Assembly: GCF_002211765.1 (NCBI RefSeq)
Contig: NZ_CP022133.1
Location: 1 to 64,000 of the forward strand
From: Idiomarina piscisalsi
GTDB taxonomy: Bacteria > Pseudomonadota > Gammaproteobacteria > Enterobacterales > Alteromonadaceae
Direction: 5' to 3'
DNA: 64,000 bases
This document shows, one piece after another, positions 1 through 9,467 of this stretch; the stretch's first letter is position 1; the number at the start of each line of letters is the position of its first letter. A model generated the notes under the pieces. That model was not told where the DNA came from, did not search any database, and was given only the letters and a program-made list of their open reading frames with translations. A program made the position numbers and the translations under genes.

Positions 1-1374
1 TTAAGACGACAACGTCCGTATTAAATTACGATAATCTTCTTTTATGTCGTTCTGAGCATCTTTTAATTCTTGTATTTTTCGACACGCATGGAGCACCGTT
101 GTGTGATCCCGACCACCGAACGCGTCCCCTATTTCCGGTAAACTATGATTGGTCAATTCTTTAGCTAAGGCCATTGCCAATTGCCGTGGTCTTGCCACCG
201 AGCGACTGCGACGCTTTGATAAAATATCAGCCAATTTGATGTTGTAATACTCGGCTACCGTCTTTTGAATATTATCAATAGTAACGAGCTTTTCCTGCGC
301 CGCTATCAAATCGCGTAGGGCTTCACGCACAAAGTCGATGGTTATTGGACGACCAGTAAGTTGGACGTTAGCCACCACCCGGTTCAACGCACCTTCAAGT
401 TCCCGAACGTTTGAACGCAATCGTTTAGCAATAAAAAACGCCACTTCGTGCGGCATATTCAAACCACGTTCTTCAGCTTTACGCATCAGAATTGCGACTC
501 GCGTCTCCAATTCCGGTGGTTCAATAGCAATGGTCAAGCCCCAACCAAAACGCGACTTTAAGCGATCTTCTACCCCTTCGATTTCCTTCGGGTAATGGTC
601 GCTGGTCATGATGATTTGCTGATTACCTTCCAACAAAGCGTTAAAGGTGTGGAAAAACTCCTCCTGCGACCCTTTCTTATTCGCAAAAAACTGAATGTCA
701 TCAATTAGCAAAGCATCGACCGACCGATAATAACGCTTAAATTCGTTCGTTGAACTGTTTCTAATGGAGTTAACCATGTCCTGAACAAAACGCTCTGCTC
801 TAATATAGAACACTTTGGCGCCTTTTTTATGCGCCATAATGCCATTACCAACAGCATGTAATAAGTGCGTCTTACCAAGACCCGTACCACCATAAACGAA
901 TAGCGGGTTATAAACACCACCAGGGTTCTCAGCCACCTGTATTGCCGCTGCTCGCGCTAACTGGTTCGACTTACCTTCAACGAAGTTATCAAAGGTGTAC
1001 TCTGGATGGATATTGCTTTCGAATTCTTCTGATGACTCGTTACTGCTGCCGGAAAACCCAGTTGCCTTTTTACGAACCGCCGCCGCACGCTTTTGCACCG
1101 ACGCTACGGAAGAAGAGCGGCCGTTGGAAACTTCGCCTACTTTCAAAACCACATTCGGTGCTGTTTCGCCATTGCACAGGTTTGAAAGATAGTCGTTAAT
1201 GGTTTTTAAGTACTTGTCGCGCACCCAGTCAACCGAATAGATGTTCGGCGCAAATAAGGTTAGCGTGTCGCCATTTTGTTCGGCTTGAAGTGGTCTGATC
1301 CACGTGTTGAACTGCTGTAACGGAAGCTCCGATTGCAGTCGCTCTGCACATTGTTGCCAAAGCGAATTATTCAC
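1..1374 (-). CDS. dnaA: Chromosomal replication initiator protein DnaA
   Basis: Binds DnaA boxes at oriC, opens the duplex and helps load DnaB; it also acts as a transcription factor. The 457-aa protein shows domain I (about 1-85), a low-complexity linker (about 86-120), an AAA+ module with Walker A GGTGLGKT (162-169) and Walker [10 protein letters not shown], and a C-terminal box-binding domain with the signature GGRDHTTV. It starts at GTG (1372-1374), preceded by AGGAGA at good spacing. The stop codon is the first three bases of the window, so downstream neighbours (normally dnaN, recF) are not visible. It diverges from rpmH; the shared intergenic region has two DnaA boxes and a LexA-like palindrome, which suggests autoregulation. 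Identification is certain. Confidence 0.99.
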   Translation of the reverse strand: MNNSLWQQCAERLQSELPLQQFNTWIRPLQAEQNGDTLTLFAPNIYSVDWVRDKYLKTINDYLSNLCNGETAPNVVLKVGEVSNGRSSSVASVQKRAAAVRKKATGFSGSSNESSEEFESNIHPEYTFDNFVEGKSNQLARAAAIQVAENPGGVYNPLFVYGGTGLGKTHLLHAVGNGIMAHKKGAKVFYIRAERFVQDMVNSIRNSSTNEFKRYYRSVDALLIDDIQFFANKKGSQEEFFHTFNALLEGNQQIIMTSDHYPKEIEGVEDRLKSRFGWGLTIAIEPPELETRVAILMRKAEERGLNMPHEVAFFIAKRLRSNVRELEGALNRVVANVQLTGRPITIDFVREALRDLIAAQEKLVTIDNIQKTVAEYYNIKLADILSKRRSRSVARPRQLAMALAKELTNHSLPEIGDAFGGRDHTTVLHACRKIQELKDAQNDIKEDYRNLIRTLSS

Positions 1375-1578
1375 ACTCTTCTCCTGGATCGTTTATTTAT
1401 TATAGTATCCAACGATTGTACTTCAGTCATTCTTTTTCCGCCAGTCAAAAACACGCGAAAACGGCATAAATAAAGGACTTTTTTATTTTTCAGCAAAGCA
1501 TAAATTTGGCTCATATTTTGCTTTGAAAGCATCTATTCTAAAAATAGTTAAAAAAACAAAAAGTGCATAAGTCAAAAA

Positions 1579-1587
1579 TTATCCACA
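1579..1587 (+). promoter_or_regulatory. DnaA box, perfect consensus
   Basis: The sequence TTATCCACA is the strict consensus DnaA box. It lies about 205 bp upstream of the dnaA start and directly abuts a LexA-like palindrome on its right side. DnaA autorepression through such boxes is well known in E. coli. Confidence 0.85.
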
Positions 1588-1607
1588 TACTGTAAAAAAA
1601 TACAGAT
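1588..1607. promoter_or_regulatory. LexA-like operator between two DnaA boxes
   Basis: The sequence TACTGTAAAAAAATACAGAT has the LexA core CTGT-N8-ACAG and the favoured TACTGTA left half. It departs from the E. coli consensus within the spacer and at the last two bases. It starts immediately after the DnaA box at 1579-1587 and ends five bases before the reverse box at 1613-1621. The same dyad could be a simple A-rich hairpin, so LexA binding is an inference; the stronger site at 53308-53327 shows that this genome uses this operator type. Confidence 0.45.
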
Positions 1608-1612
1608 AGAAT

Positions 1613-1621
1613 TGTGGATGA
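1613..1621 (-). promoter_or_regulatory. DnaA box, one mismatch
   Basis: Read on the minus strand the sequence is TCATCCACA, one base from consensus and in inverted orientation to the perfect box at 1579-1587. The pair flanks the LexA-like dyad. Confidence 0.65.
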
Positions 1622-1683
1622 TGCCAACTTTCTAAAATCGCTAAAAAACCACCGAAAAAGACCAATAAATACACGCATAGTCG

Positions 1684-1712
1684 TTGACTCGTCGAGAAAA
1701 GATCGGTAAGAT
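1684..1712 (+). promoter_or_regulatory. Predicted sigma-70 promoter for rpmH-rnpA
   Basis: A -35 element TTGACT (1684-1689) and a -10 element TAAGAT (1707-1712) are separated by 17 bp, followed by a GC-rich CCGCGC discriminator typical of growth-rate-controlled promoters. It would give a leader of about 80 nt before the rpmH ATG. Confidence 0.7.
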
Positions 1713-1799
1713 CCGCGCTCTAAAAAATTCCCGTCACGTTTGGTTTCAACTTATTCGGCCAGCGTGGGAACTAGCAAACTGACCGATGGAAGATTAGTT

Positions 1800-1934
1800 A
1801 TGAAAAGAACATTTCAACCAAGCGTACTAAAGCGCAAGCGCTCTCACGGTTTCCGTGCTCGCATGGCAACTAAAAACGGCCGTAAAGTATTGGCTCGCCG
1901 CCGTGCTCGTGGTCGTAAAGTATTGAGTGCTTAA
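1800..1934 (+). CDS. rpmH: 50S ribosomal protein L34
   Basis: The 44-residue, very basic protein of the large ribosomal subunit begins [18 protein letters not shown] and ends in LSA, matching the family along its whole length. ATG at 1800 is chosen over an upstream in-frame start at 1740 because it matches the normal L34 N-terminus and has GGAAG about 8 bases upstream. It is the first gene of the rpmH-rnpA-yidD-yidC-mnmE operon, and its last codons overlap the rnpA start. Confidence 0.98.
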   Translation: MKRTFQPSVLKRKRSHGFRARMATKNGRKVLARRRARGRKVLSA

Positions 1935-2301
1935 TAGTACCTCATACGGACGGGAGTTACGTCTGCTAACTCCCTCTGACTTTCAGACTGTTTTCTCAAA
2001 TCCTCCTGTAAAAGCTGTTACCTCTCACATTACTATGTTGGCAACGCCCAACACGAAAGGCCATCCACGCATCGGCGTTACTATTAGTAAGAAACGCGCC
2101 AAGCGCGCCGTTGATCGTAATCGCATCAAACGCCAAATGCGCGAGACTTTTCGCTTAAGCCAACATAAACTACCGGGCTTCGACATTGTTATTATTGCTA
2201 AGCCAGGTATCGTTGAGCAAGATAACGCGGCTTTAAGGGATACGTTGAATTATTTATGGCGAAAATTAGCAAAGCGTTGCGTGCAATACCAATCGCGCTA
2301 A
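1927..2301 (+). CDS. rnpA: Ribonuclease P protein component
   Basis: Basic protein cofactor of RNase P, which removes the 5' leader from pre-tRNAs. The 124-aa product carries [11 protein letters not shown] near the N-terminus and the family signature around [15 protein letters not shown]. It starts at GTG (1927), overlapping the end of rpmH by 8 nt as in other Gammaproteobacteria, which implies translational coupling. Its 3' end overlaps yidD by 46 nt in another frame. Confidence 0.97.
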   Translation: MLNSTSYGRELRLLTPSDFQTVFSNPPVKAVTSHITMLATPNTKGHPRIGVTISKKRAKRAVDRNRIKRQMRETFRLSQHKLPGFDIVIIAKPGIVEQDNAALRDTLNYLWRKLAKRCVQYQSR

Positions 2302-2567
2302 TCAAAATCTATCAATGGGTCATAAGTCCGTTACTTGGACCGCGTTGTCGATTTTATCCGTCATGTTCACATTACGCCTGTGAGGCAATTGAAAAACACG
2401 GTACAATCCATGGAGTTTTTCTTGCCACCAAGCGAATCGGTAAATGCCATCCCGGTCACCCGGGCGGTTACGACCCCGTCCCTCCTTGCGAGCAAGAACA
2501 AAAAGCTAACGCTGAAAATAACAGTCAATCATTAACGAAACAGCCAACAGAGACGAAATCACTATGA
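2256..2567 (+). CDS. yidD: Membrane protein insertion efficiency factor YidD
   Basis: Small membrane-associated protein that assists YidC-dependent insertion of inner-membrane proteins. The family core is clear: [20 protein letters not shown], then [14 protein letters not shown], with the conserved Cys residues. At 103 aa it is longer than the usual 75-90 aa because of a Gln/Asn/Lys-rich tail. The ATG at 2256 lies inside rnpA (46-nt overlap), and the stop overlaps the yidC ATG (ATGA). A start further downstream would shorten the overlap but still cover the domain. Confidence 0.93.
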   Translation: MAKISKALRAIPIALIKIYQWVISPLLGPRCRFYPSCSHYACEAIEKHGTIHGVFLATKRIGKCHPGHPGGYDPVPPCEQEQKANAENNSQSLTKQPTETKSL

Positions 2568-4234
2568 ATTCGCCACGTTCGATATTATTTATTGCCTTTT
2601 TAGTGGTGTCATTTTTCCTTTACCAAAATTGGGTTGTGGAATCGGCACCAGGTACAACGGCTCCAACAAATTCTGAACCTACGCAGCAGCAATCCGCTGA
2701 CAGCGCAGGATCAACCGACGTTCCAAGTGGTTCAGTTGCTGCATCCAGTGATGTCCCCGAAACCGAAAGTGTCTCGAAGACACCAAGCGCAACCACTATT
2801 CACATAGAAACCGATGTGCTTGATGTACAAATCGATACACGTGGCGGCGATATTGTTTCTGCAAAATTGCTGGAGTTTGCAAAAGAGCTCGACTCTGACG
2901 AGCGTTTTCAGTTACTGCAAAACAAATCAAATGCTGTTTACGTGGCTCAGTCAGGATTAATTGGTGCGGATGGCATTGATAATAAAAATGGCCGTGCTGT
3001 TTACAGCTACGAAAAAACGGATTACTCCTCGACATCTGAAAAAGTCGAAGTGCCCCTTACCTACACCGCTGAAAATGGCGTGGTATACCGTAAAATCTTC
3101 ACTTTTACACCCGGTCACTACGACGTTGATGTTCGCTTCGAAATTGAAAACAACACCGCAGAAACCTTAAGCACTCAGTTTTATGGTCAGTTAAAACGCT
3201 CAATGGGCACTGGCGAAAGTGGCAGCATGATAATGCCCACTTATTTCGGTGCGGCGTATTCTCATGATGATGACAAGTTTGAGAAATATGACTTCGAAGA
3301 TATGCAAGATAAGCGCTTGGATGTCACCTCTCAAACGGGCTGGGTCGGTATGCTGGAACATTACTTTGTTTCTGCCTGGATACCCACGCAACAACAAACC
3401 AATCGTTTATTCTCGCGAGTAGCGAATGGTTCTCAAGCTATTATCGGTGTGGTTTACCCAGCCACTCAAGTAAACCCAAACAGCACAGAAACCATTGAAT
3501 CAAAAGTCTATTTAGGTCCGAAAGACCAGGACTCAATGGCCCAGTTAGTCGAGCACCTGGATTTAACCGTCGACTACGGTTTCTTATGGTGGCTAGCACA
3601 GCCTATTTTCAAATTACTTCAGTTCTTACAAAGCATTGTCATTAACTGGGGTCTGGCTATTATCTTAACGACAGTTATCGTCAAAGCGCTGCTATTCCCG
3701 CTGACCAAAGCACAGTACGTGTCTATGGCAAAAATGCGTATGTTGCAGCCGAAAATGACCGAGCTTCGGGAACGTTACAGCGGTGACCGACAAAAACTGT
3801 CTCAGGAAATGATGAAACTGTACAAAACAGAAAAAGTAAACCCACTTGGTGGTTGTTTGCCAATGCTGTTGCAGTTACCTATCTTCCTTGCGCTTTACTG
3901 GGTACTTCTGGAAAGTGTCGAATTGCGTCATTCAGAATTCATTTTCTGGATTCAGGACCTATCGACAAAAGACCCTTATTACATACTGCCTATACTAATG
4001 GGTGCGAGTATGTTCCTGATGCAACGTCTGCAGCCAACGCCGGCAACGGATCCTATGCAACAGAAACTGTTCCAGTATATGCCGGTTATCTTTACCGTAT
4101 TCTTCCTGTGGTTCCCATCAGGTCTGGTACTGTATTGGTTAGTCAGTAACTTAATTACCATTGCACAAATGCTGATTATCTACCGTGGGCTAGAGAAAAA
4201 AGGCATGATGGTAAGAGGTAATAAGAAGAAATAG
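2564..4234 (+). CDS. yidC: Membrane protein insertase YidC
   Basis: Inner-membrane insertase that works alone or with SecYEG, including for F0 subunits encoded in this window. The 556-aa protein has an N-terminal anchor (about residues 5-21), a Ser/Thr/Pro-rich linker, a large periplasmic beta domain (about 80-325), and a C-terminal five-helix Oxa1-type core starting near [14 protein letters not shown], with the cytoplasmic hairpin around [11 protein letters not shown]. It ends in a basic tail (GNKKK). Its start overlaps the yidD stop by 4 nt, and mnmE follows after 2 nt. Confidence 0.98.
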   Translation: MNSPRSILFIAFLVVSFFLYQNWVVESAPGTTAPTNSEPTQQQSADSAGSTDVPSGSVAASSDVPETESVSKTPSATTIHIETDVLDVQIDTRGGDIVSAKLLEFAKELDSDERFQLLQNKSNAVYVAQSGLIGADGIDNKNGRAVYSYEKTDYSSTSEKVEVPLTYTAENGVVYRKIFTFTPGHYDVDVRFEIENNTAETLSTQFYGQLKRSMGTGESGSMIMPTYFGAAYSHDDDKFEKYDFEDMQDKRLDVTSQTGWVGMLEHYFVSAWIPTQQQTNRLFSRVANGSQAIIGVVYPATQVNPNSTETIESKVYLGPKDQDSMAQLVEHLDLTVDYGFLWWLAQPIFKLLQFLQSIVINWGLAIILTTVIVKALLFPLTKAQYVSMAKMRMLQPKMTELRERYSGDRQKLSQEMMKLYKTEKVNPLGGCLPMLLQLPIFLALYWVLLESVELRHSEFIFWIQDLSTKDPYYILPILMGASMFLMQRLQPTPATDPMQQKLFQYMPVIFTVFFLWFPSGLVLYWLVSNLITIAQMLIIYRGLEKKGMMVRGNKKK

Positions 4235-4236
4235 GC

Positions 4237-5625
4237 ATGATAGACAGCAGCATGGACGATACCTTTAGCGATGACACCATAGTCGCTCAAGCGACACCAC
4301 CCGGTCGCGGTGGTGTCGGTATTGTCCGTGTTAGTGGTTCAGCTGCCACCCGGGTCGCCGAACAGCTCTTAGGCCACTGCCCAAAACCTCGTAAAGCCGA
4401 ATACCTTCCTTTTTATGACAGTAACAACGAGTTACTGGACGAAGGTATCGCGCTATTTTTCAAAGGTCCTAACTCCTTTACCGGTGAAGATGTCCTAGAA
4501 CTTCAGGGTCACGGCGGACCGGTACTCATCGACATGATCATAAAAGCCATACTGGAAATGCCGGGTATACGTCCTGCACGCCCAGGCGAATTCAGCGAAC
4601 GTGCTTTTATGAATGACAAGCTCGATTTAACGCAGGCAGAGGCCATTGCTGACCTTATCGATACCAACTCGGAACAAGCCGCAAAAGCCGCACTACAAAG
4701 CTTAAAAGGCGAATTTTCTCACCGGGTCGATCAGCTCGTTGATGCGGTTATTCATCTTCGTATGTATGTCGAAGCCGCTATCGATTTCCCTGATGAAGAA
4801 ATCGACTTTTTGAGTGACGGCAAAGTCGCAAACGATTTAGCCGACATTATCGACCAGCTGTTCCATATAGAACAGGAAGCTAAGCAAGGCACACTCATGC
4901 GCGAAGGCATGCGTATTGTGATTGCCGGTCGTCCCAATGCCGGTAAATCGAGCTTACTGAATGCGCTCGCCGGACGAGAGTCGGCCATTGTCACGGAAAT
5001 TGCAGGCACCACTCGCGACGTATTACGTGAACACATTCAAATAGACGGCATGCCGTTACACATTATTGATACCGCGGGTTTACGCGAAAGCCCCGATCAA
5101 GTTGAGCAAATCGGTATTGAGCGAGCCTGGGACGAAATTCGCCAAGCTGACCGGGTACTCTTTATGGTCGATAGTCAGGAAACCTCGGCAATACACCCAG
5201 ACGATATTTGGCCGGAATTTTTCGCGCAACTACCCGACGACATGCCTTACACCGTTATTCGTAACAAAGTCGACTTGTCAGAAGAGCCAACCGGAATCGA
5301 TGAACATAACGGCATTCCTGTCGTTCATTTGTCAGCAAAAACAGGGCACGGTATAGAGCTGTTGCGCGAACACCTGAAACATTGCGTCGGTTATAATGCA
5401 ACGTCAGAAGGCAGCTTCATGGCACGCCGCCGCCATTTAGACGCACTTGCCAAGGCGAAAGCCCATTTGCTACAAGGTCAGGAACAGCTTGAAGCCAATA
5501 TGGCCGGTGAAATACTCGCAGAAGAGCTACGTTTAACGCAGCAACACCTGAACGAAATAACCGGTGAATTCACTTCTGATGACCTATTGGGCCAAATTTT
5601 CGGATCGTTCTGTATCGGCAAATAA
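4237..5625 (+). CDS. mnmE: tRNA modification GTPase MnmE
   Basis: With MnmG (at 9642) it forms the complex that installs the cmnm5/nm5 modification on U34 of certain tRNAs. It has an N-terminal folate-binding domain ([14 protein letters not shown], 21-34), a G domain with P-loop GRPNAGKS (231-238), DTAG and NKVD motifs, and the C-terminal FCIGK whose Cys is functionally required. Length 462 aa is slightly above the usual 454; a second Met at residue 6 (4252) is an alternative start. It closes the rpmH operon. Confidence 0.98.
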   Translation: MIDSSMDDTFSDDTIVAQATPPGRGGVGIVRVSGSAATRVAEQLLGHCPKPRKAEYLPFYDSNNELLDEGIALFFKGPNSFTGEDVLELQGHGGPVLIDMIIKAILEMPGIRPARPGEFSERAFMNDKLDLTQAEAIADLIDTNSEQAAKAALQSLKGEFSHRVDQLVDAVIHLRMYVEAAIDFPDEEIDFLSDGKVANDLADIIDQLFHIEQEAKQGTLMREGMRIVIAGRPNAGKSSLLNALAGRESAIVTEIAGTTRDVLREHIQIDGMPLHIIDTAGLRESPDQVEQIGIERAWDEIRQADRVLFMVDSQETSAIHPDDIWPEFFAQLPDDMPYTVIRNKVDLSEEPTGIDEHNGIPVVHLSAKTGHGIELLREHLKHCVGYNATSEGSFMARRRHLDALAKAKAHLLQGQEQLEANMAGEILAEELRLTQQHLNEITGEFTSDDLLGQIFGSFCIGK

Positions 5626-5650
5626 ACACACCGACAACTAAGGACTCTGT

Positions 5651-7330
5651 TTGAAAGACAAGTTAGCGCAATGGGGGTTTGACTACGTCCGTTTACGGTT
5701 TGGCTTTCGAACCGGCGTTGCAGCCTGTCTGTCTCTTCTTTTTGCCTGGACGTTAGGCCTGGAGCACCCTCAGTGGTCCGCTATGACGGTTTGGGCGGTA
5801 TCGCAACCAACCCGCGGGCTCCTTATAGAAAAAGCCGCATACCGGGCATTAGGCACTTTGCTCGGCACATTATTTGGAATGGTGCTAGTGGTTACCTCAG
5901 GCGGTGATATTCTTTGGTTAGTTACAGGGCTCACATTGTGGGTAACGCTGTGTGTTTACACGGGCAATCTTCTGCATGGGCTTATCTCCTACGGTACGAT
6001 TTTGGCGGGCTACTCGGCCTCTATGGTGGTGCTTCTAACCCAAAGCCCGGATGCCCTTATTCCGCTAGGTATTGACCGCCTGCTGACCGTTTTTGTGGGA
6101 ATTATCTGTTCATTGATTATTGGTTTTCTATTCACTTATAAACGTGCAGAACAGACCATAATAAATGAATTACGTCGATATACTGCAGCCAATCTCTATG
6201 AGTTGAGCCAAGCGTTCTCATCGCCAGAAAAGACCCAAATTCAATTGGATAAAAAGCTGTCAGAACTTGCTCACCTAGAATCACAACTGCTTGATCACGG
6301 CACGGGCTCCGTCAGTGCTCACGATTCAGCCAAAACCATTCGTCAGGTTATCAATGCCCAGCTCGGTTTTATTGCCGAGCTGCAGATACAAGGCTTTGAA
6401 AAAAACATAGAAGTAAGTACATACTTACATGAGGCGTCAAATAAAATAAAAGCATCCGTACATCGAAAAGATATTTTAAGCGCATTAAATAATGCCTTCA
6501 AAACGATGACCAACGGTGCTGTAAAACGCCGCTTTAAAGAGTTTATCGACGCAACCGAAGAGCGTTTATCATTCAAAGACACCGGAAAAACGGCAAATTC
6601 GACACTGCTCTCTACAACTCTGTTGCACAGAGATTGGCGCGGCGCACGTCACTCTGCGATTAGAACTTTCATTATACTAGCCATAATTGGTACGTTGTGG
6701 TGGTACACCCACTGGTTTCAAATGGCTTATTTAATGCTGGGCGCGTCGGTTATGTTGACCCTGTTTTCAACCGCCGATAACCCTGCACTCACTATGAAAT
6801 ACGTATTTTTCGGGCAAAGTGTCGGCGCACTAACCGCCATACTGATTCAAGTGGGTATTTGGCAGTTCAGTCATTCTGTTTTTTGGATGCTAATAGCGAT
6901 TATGCCTATTATTCTACTGGGTGGTTTCCCCATGTCCCATCAAAAAACGGCCAATGGCAGCATGGATTTCAACTTAGTTTTTTTACTGCTCATGCAACCG
7001 AGCGTGCCCTATATATTCAATTTGAGCCACTCAATAACCATTGCATTAGCAGTTATATCTGCGCCACTTTTAGCAATGTTCGCTTATCGAATTATTTATC
7101 CAACCAGCTTGAAAAAGCGCTATAACCAACTGTTTGACTTACTGGAAAAGGAAATCGAAGAACTAAACCAAACGTCACTTACATTGAGCCAATACAAACG
7201 CCGCAAAGCACGATTTTACCATCGTATATTTAAGCTCACTCAATTAGCGGACAAGCTCGCAATAAAGGACAAAAGTCCTATTATTCAACAATTACTGGAA
7301 GGCCAGAACCGGTTAAACGCGACTGGCTAG
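5651..7330 (+). CDS. FUSC-family inner-membrane protein (aromatic-acid-exporter-like)
   Basis: The 559-aa protein has the duplicated layout of FUSC/YccS/AaeB proteins: about six hydrophobic helices (residues 15-165), a long helical cytoplasmic segment (165-325), a second set of helices (about 335-480), and a charged C-terminal tail. The first module carries the family-like WSAMTVWAVSQPTRGLLIEKA. Members export aromatic carboxylic acids or other small molecules, but the substrate cannot be read here. It starts at TTG (5651) with AAGGAC upstream, 25 bp after mnmE, so it may be cotranscribed. Its last 18 nt overlap the convergent GIY-YIG gene. Confidence 0.8.
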   Translation: MKDKLAQWGFDYVRLRFGFRTGVAACLSLLFAWTLGLEHPQWSAMTVWAVSQPTRGLLIEKAAYRALGTLLGTLFGMVLVVTSGGDILWLVTGLTLWVTLCVYTGNLLHGLISYGTILAGYSASMVVLLTQSPDALIPLGIDRLLTVFVGIICSLIIGFLFTYKRAEQTIINELRRYTAANLYELSQAFSSPEKTQIQLDKKLSELAHLESQLLDHGTGSVSAHDSAKTIRQVINAQLGFIAELQIQGFEKNIEVSTYLHEASNKIKASVHRKDILSALNNAFKTMTNGAVKRRFKEFIDATEERLSFKDTGKTANSTLLSTTLLHRDWRGARHSAIRTFIILAIIGTLWWYTHWFQMAYLMLGASVMLTLFSTADNPALTMKYVFFGQSVGALTAILIQVGIWQFSHSVFWMLIAIMPIILLGGFPMSHQKTANGSMDFNLVFLLLMQPSVPYIFNLSHSITIALAVISAPLLAMFAYRIIYPTSLKKRYNQLFDLLEKEIEELNQTSLTLSQYKRRKARFYHRIFKLTQLADKLAIKDKSPIIQQLLEGQNRLNATG

Positions 7331-7564
7331 TGCGACTTTTTCAGTTCGCCTCATTCGTTTTATCGCCGCTTCTCTTTGGCAGGCAGATGAACGTGATTCA
7401 TGTGGCTCGGACCAAAATAAACGAACCGGTCGACGGCTTTTCGTGTATTTAGCGCCTTTTTTGTCATCACCATTATGCTCCTCAACACGTCGTTTTAGAT
7501 CCTTTGTAACGCCGGTGTAGTATGTATTGTCAGAGCACTTAAGAATGTAAACAAACCAAAACAT
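7313..7564 (-). CDS. GIY-YIG nuclease-domain protein (UPF0213/YhbQ-like)
   Basis: The 83-aa protein consists of a single GIY-YIG fold: FVYILKCSDNTYYTGVT near the N-terminus supplies the VYILxC/YYTG form of the motif, followed by the conserved Arg (DLKRRVEEHN) and the KYT/RRPV segment. Small stand-alone members such as E. coli YhbQ are poorly characterised; nuclease activity on DNA is a family-level expectation. It converges on the FUSC gene with an 18-nt tail overlap and no visible terminator between them. Confidence 0.82.
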   Translation of the reverse strand: MFWFVYILKCSDNTYYTGVTKDLKRRVEEHNGDDKKGAKYTKSRRPVRLFWSEPHESRSSACQREAAIKRMRRTEKVALASRV

Positions 7565-7640
7565 GACTTGAACTCTTTGGTAATCAACCTCAAATCATAG
7601 TGTATCAAGAGAAACATTCTAAACCTAAAAGGATTCCGTC

Positions 7641-8192
7641 ATGAGCAGACATTTCGATGAAGCAAAAGGTTTATCTGAAAACCATGACCCAGCGACACAT
7701 GATTTTGTGTTCAACCAAACCATGTTTCGCATTAAAGATCCGGAGCGCACGTTAAAATTCTACAGCGATGTGTTGGGTATGACGTTGGTCAAACGGCTGG
7801 ACTTCCCGGAAATGAAATTCACGCTGTATTTTATGGCATCTATGTCCCCGGAGGAACGCAGTGACTGGTCAACGGACCACGATAAGCGCATCGAGCAAAC
7901 CTTTGGTCGCCCGGCCATGTTGGAATTGACTCACAACTGGGGCGACGAAAACGATGATTCTGTTTCGTACCACAGCGGTAATGAAGAGCCTAAAGGCTTT
8001 GGCCATATCGGCTTCGCCGTACCCGATATTGACGCCGCCTGTGAGCGTTTTGAAGAAATGGGTGTGGAATTTCAGAAGCGCCCAAACGACGGTAATATGA
8101 AAGGCATTGCCTTCATTAAAGACCCAGACGGCTACTGGATTGAGATATTTACGCCAGAGCGTCAGCCTGAGTTACTCAAAGAGCATTTATAA
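7641..8192 (+). CDS. gloA: Lactoylglutathione lyase (glyoxalase I)
   Basis: Converts the methylglyoxal-glutathione hemithioacetal to S-lactoylglutathione. The 183-aa protein resembles the longer, typically zinc-type glyoxalase I of eukaryotes and pseudomonads rather than the short 135-aa nickel E. coli enzyme. The four metal ligands are recognisable as Gln26, Glu95, His122 and Glu168 (contexts [33 protein letters not shown]). AAAGGA lies upstream of ATG 7641. It is a single gene closed by a strong hairpin terminator at 8200-8241. Confidence 0.95.
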   Translation: MSRHFDEAKGLSENHDPATHDFVFNQTMFRIKDPERTLKFYSDVLGMTLVKRLDFPEMKFTLYFMASMSPEERSDWSTDHDKRIEQTFGRPAMLELTHNWGDENDDSVSYHSGNEEPKGFGHIGFAVPDIDAACERFEEMGVEFQKRPNDGNMKGIAFIKDPDGYWIEIFTPERQPELLKEHL

Positions 8193-8199
8193 AACAAAA

Positions 8200-8241
8200 A
8201 GCCAGTTCAGAACGCCCTCACGTTTTTGAACTGGCTCTTTT
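8200..8241. terminator. Bidirectional rho-independent terminator
   Basis: A 10-bp perfect stem, AGCCAGTTCA (8200-8209) with TGAACTGGCT (8227-8236), is followed by CTTTT on the plus strand and by TTTTTGTTTT on the minus strand. It can end both gloA and the convergent gene at 8253-8747. Confidence 0.9.
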
Positions 8242-8252
8242 AAGACATTTGT

Positions 8253-8747
8253 CTATTCAGACAACATACCTTTCACTTTACCTTCCAAAGACGTCATACC
8301 ATGTTTTTTACCAACAGCAATAGCATCATCAACTGACATACCGTCTAACCAACCTGCGCGTAATGCCATTAATGCACCCACTCGATTACTTGACGCACAA
8401 TGGACTAAAACGTTCTTGTCACTGTTTTTCAGTAATATGCGATCAACCATACGAGCATTTGCCAGCGTCACACCGTCAGCGCCATTAACCGGAACATGGT
8501 AATACGCCATGCCATTTTTAGTCACAATAGCCGCTTCGTTGCTGTCCTTCATTTCCTTATGAGACAGCAAATTAATAACCACTTCACTTCCATTGTTTGC
8601 AAACTCAGACAATTGTTCGTCTGACGGAGTACCCATAACCCAAAGGTTATCAGAGACTTGTTTAGGTGACTCTATGCCTGCATGAGCATTCATTGAAACT
8701 AAAACCGTACTCATCAGTACTAATACATTAACGAAAGCTTTTACCAT
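8253..8747 (-). CDS. Secreted phosphatase-like protein (DUF442/dual-specificity fold)
   Basis: The 164-aa product begins with a signal peptide (hydrophobic residues about 4-18, likely cleavage after MNAHA). The mature part has the short CX4R phosphatase loop, HCASSNR with Cys117 and Arg122, followed by VGALMALR, as in the beta-lactamase-hydrolase-like (DUF442) phosphatase family. The start at 8747 is preferred over an upstream in-frame start at 8882 because AGGAGAACC precedes it and the signal sequence then begins the protein. The substrate is unknown. It diverges from mioC with only 55 bp between starts. Confidence 0.8.
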   Translation of the reverse strand: MVKAFVNVLVLMSTVLVSMNAHAGIESPKQVSDNLWVMGTPSDEQLSEFANNGSEVVINLLSHKEMKDSNEAAIVTKNGMAYYHVPVNGADGVTLANARMVDRILLKNSDKNVLVHCASSNRVGALMALRAGWLDGMSVDDAIAVGKKHGMTSLEGKVKGMLSE

Positions 8748-8802
8748 AATGGTTCTCCTGTATGATTCGTATTTTTCTAATATAGCAAAGGTAACTCGAA
8801 AT

Positions 8803-9252
8803 ATGGCTGTTTTACACATATTGGTAGGCACAACCTCCGGCAATACCGAATTTCTAGCAGACACCATAAGCGATGAACTCATAGAGCAAGGGTTTGAAAC
8901 CGAGCTTCATTACGAGCCAGAATTAGAAGCCCTACCAACCTCAGAGCCCTGGTTAGTGCTTTTATCCAGTCATGGCGCTGGTGACTACGCCGATTCGATG
9001 CTCGATTTTTACGATGAAATCACCGCTCCGCAAACGCCCGATTTAGGCGATCTTAATTACGCCGTTATTGCTATTGGTGAATCGTCTTATGACACCTTTT
9101 GCCAGGCAGGTCGTCATTGTGACGAACGTTTGCAGGAACTCGGTGGCACCCGAATGTTAGAGCGAATGGAAATCGATATGCTACAAGACGATCCAGAACA
9201 AAAAGCGTCGCAGTGGATCCCGTCAATGGCAGATGCATTAAAGGCTCTGTGA
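8803..9252 (+). CDS. mioC: Flavodoxin-like protein MioC
   Basis: Short-chain flavodoxin of 149 aa, associated in E. coli with biotin synthase activity and transcribed next to oriC. The FMN phosphate-binding loop appears as VGTTSGNTE (about residues 8-16), and SSHGAGDYAD and IGESSYDTFCQAG form the isoalloxazine loops. ATG 8803 gives the expected N-terminus; an upstream in-frame start at 8749 would overlap the promoter space of the divergent gene. It reads toward oriC, as in E. coli. Confidence 0.93.
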   Translation: MAVLHILVGTTSGNTEFLADTISDELIEQGFETELHYEPELEALPTSEPWLVLLSSHGAGDYADSMLDFYDEITAPQTPDLGDLNYAVIAIGESSYDTFCQAGRHCDERLQELGGTRMLERMEIDMLQDDPEQKASQWIPSMADALKAL

Positions 9253-9360
9253 TCATACCCACAGGCTTTTGCACAACGTTATTCAGCTGTGATTAAGATA
9301 GGAATAAGATCGCTTAAGCACTGTCTACGAAATGGGTATAACTGTGGGGACAATTCGATC

Positions 9361-9369
9361 TGTGTATAA
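9361..9369 (-). promoter_or_regulatory. DnaA box, R2-like (TTATACACA)
   Basis: On the minus strand this reads TTATACACA, identical to the E. coli R2 box. It is the best-matching box in oriC. Confidence 0.8.
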
Positions 9370-9378
9370 CTACCCTAG

Positions 9379-9387
9379 TTATCCACG
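9379..9387 (+). promoter_or_regulatory. DnaA box, one mismatch
   Basis: TTATCCACG differs from consensus only at the last base and overlaps a GATC site at 9387-9390. Confidence 0.7.
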
Positions 9388-9412
9388 ATCTATGATCGGG
9401 GTTATTATGCAG

Positions 9413-9421
9413 TTATCTACA
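9413..9421 (+). promoter_or_regulatory. DnaA box, one mismatch
   Basis: TTATCTACA differs from consensus at one internal base and lies in the same orientation as the box at 9379. Confidence 0.65.
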
Positions 9422-9467
9422 CTTTTTGATCGCTCTGAACGCATTGAATATAAAAGCATTCAGCGAT

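Larger units (their letters stand above)
1375..1799. promoter_or_regulatory. dnaA-rpmH divergent regulatory region
   Basis: This 425-bp gene-free, AT-rich stretch separates divergent dnaA and rpmH. It contains two DnaA boxes (1579-1587 and 1613-1621), a CTGT-N8-ACAG dyad between them (1588-1607) and a sigma-70-type promoter for rpmH (1684-1712). In Pseudomonas the equivalent interval is oriC. Here the better origin candidate lies at 9253-9641, because GATC sites are sparse in this interval and no GATC-phased unwinding region is visible. I infer a control region for dnaA and rpmH, possibly a relic of an ancestral origin. Confidence 0.75.

Noticed and set aside
1590..1605. The dnaA-upstream dyad as an rho-independent terminator
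   Set aside because: The stem is only five A/T-rich pairs, lies between divergent promoters and has no T tract, so termination is unlikely.
1740..1799. Longer rpmH protein starting upstream at 1740
   Set aside because: The extension overlaps the promoter leader and is absent from L34; ATG 1800 matches the family N-terminus exactly.
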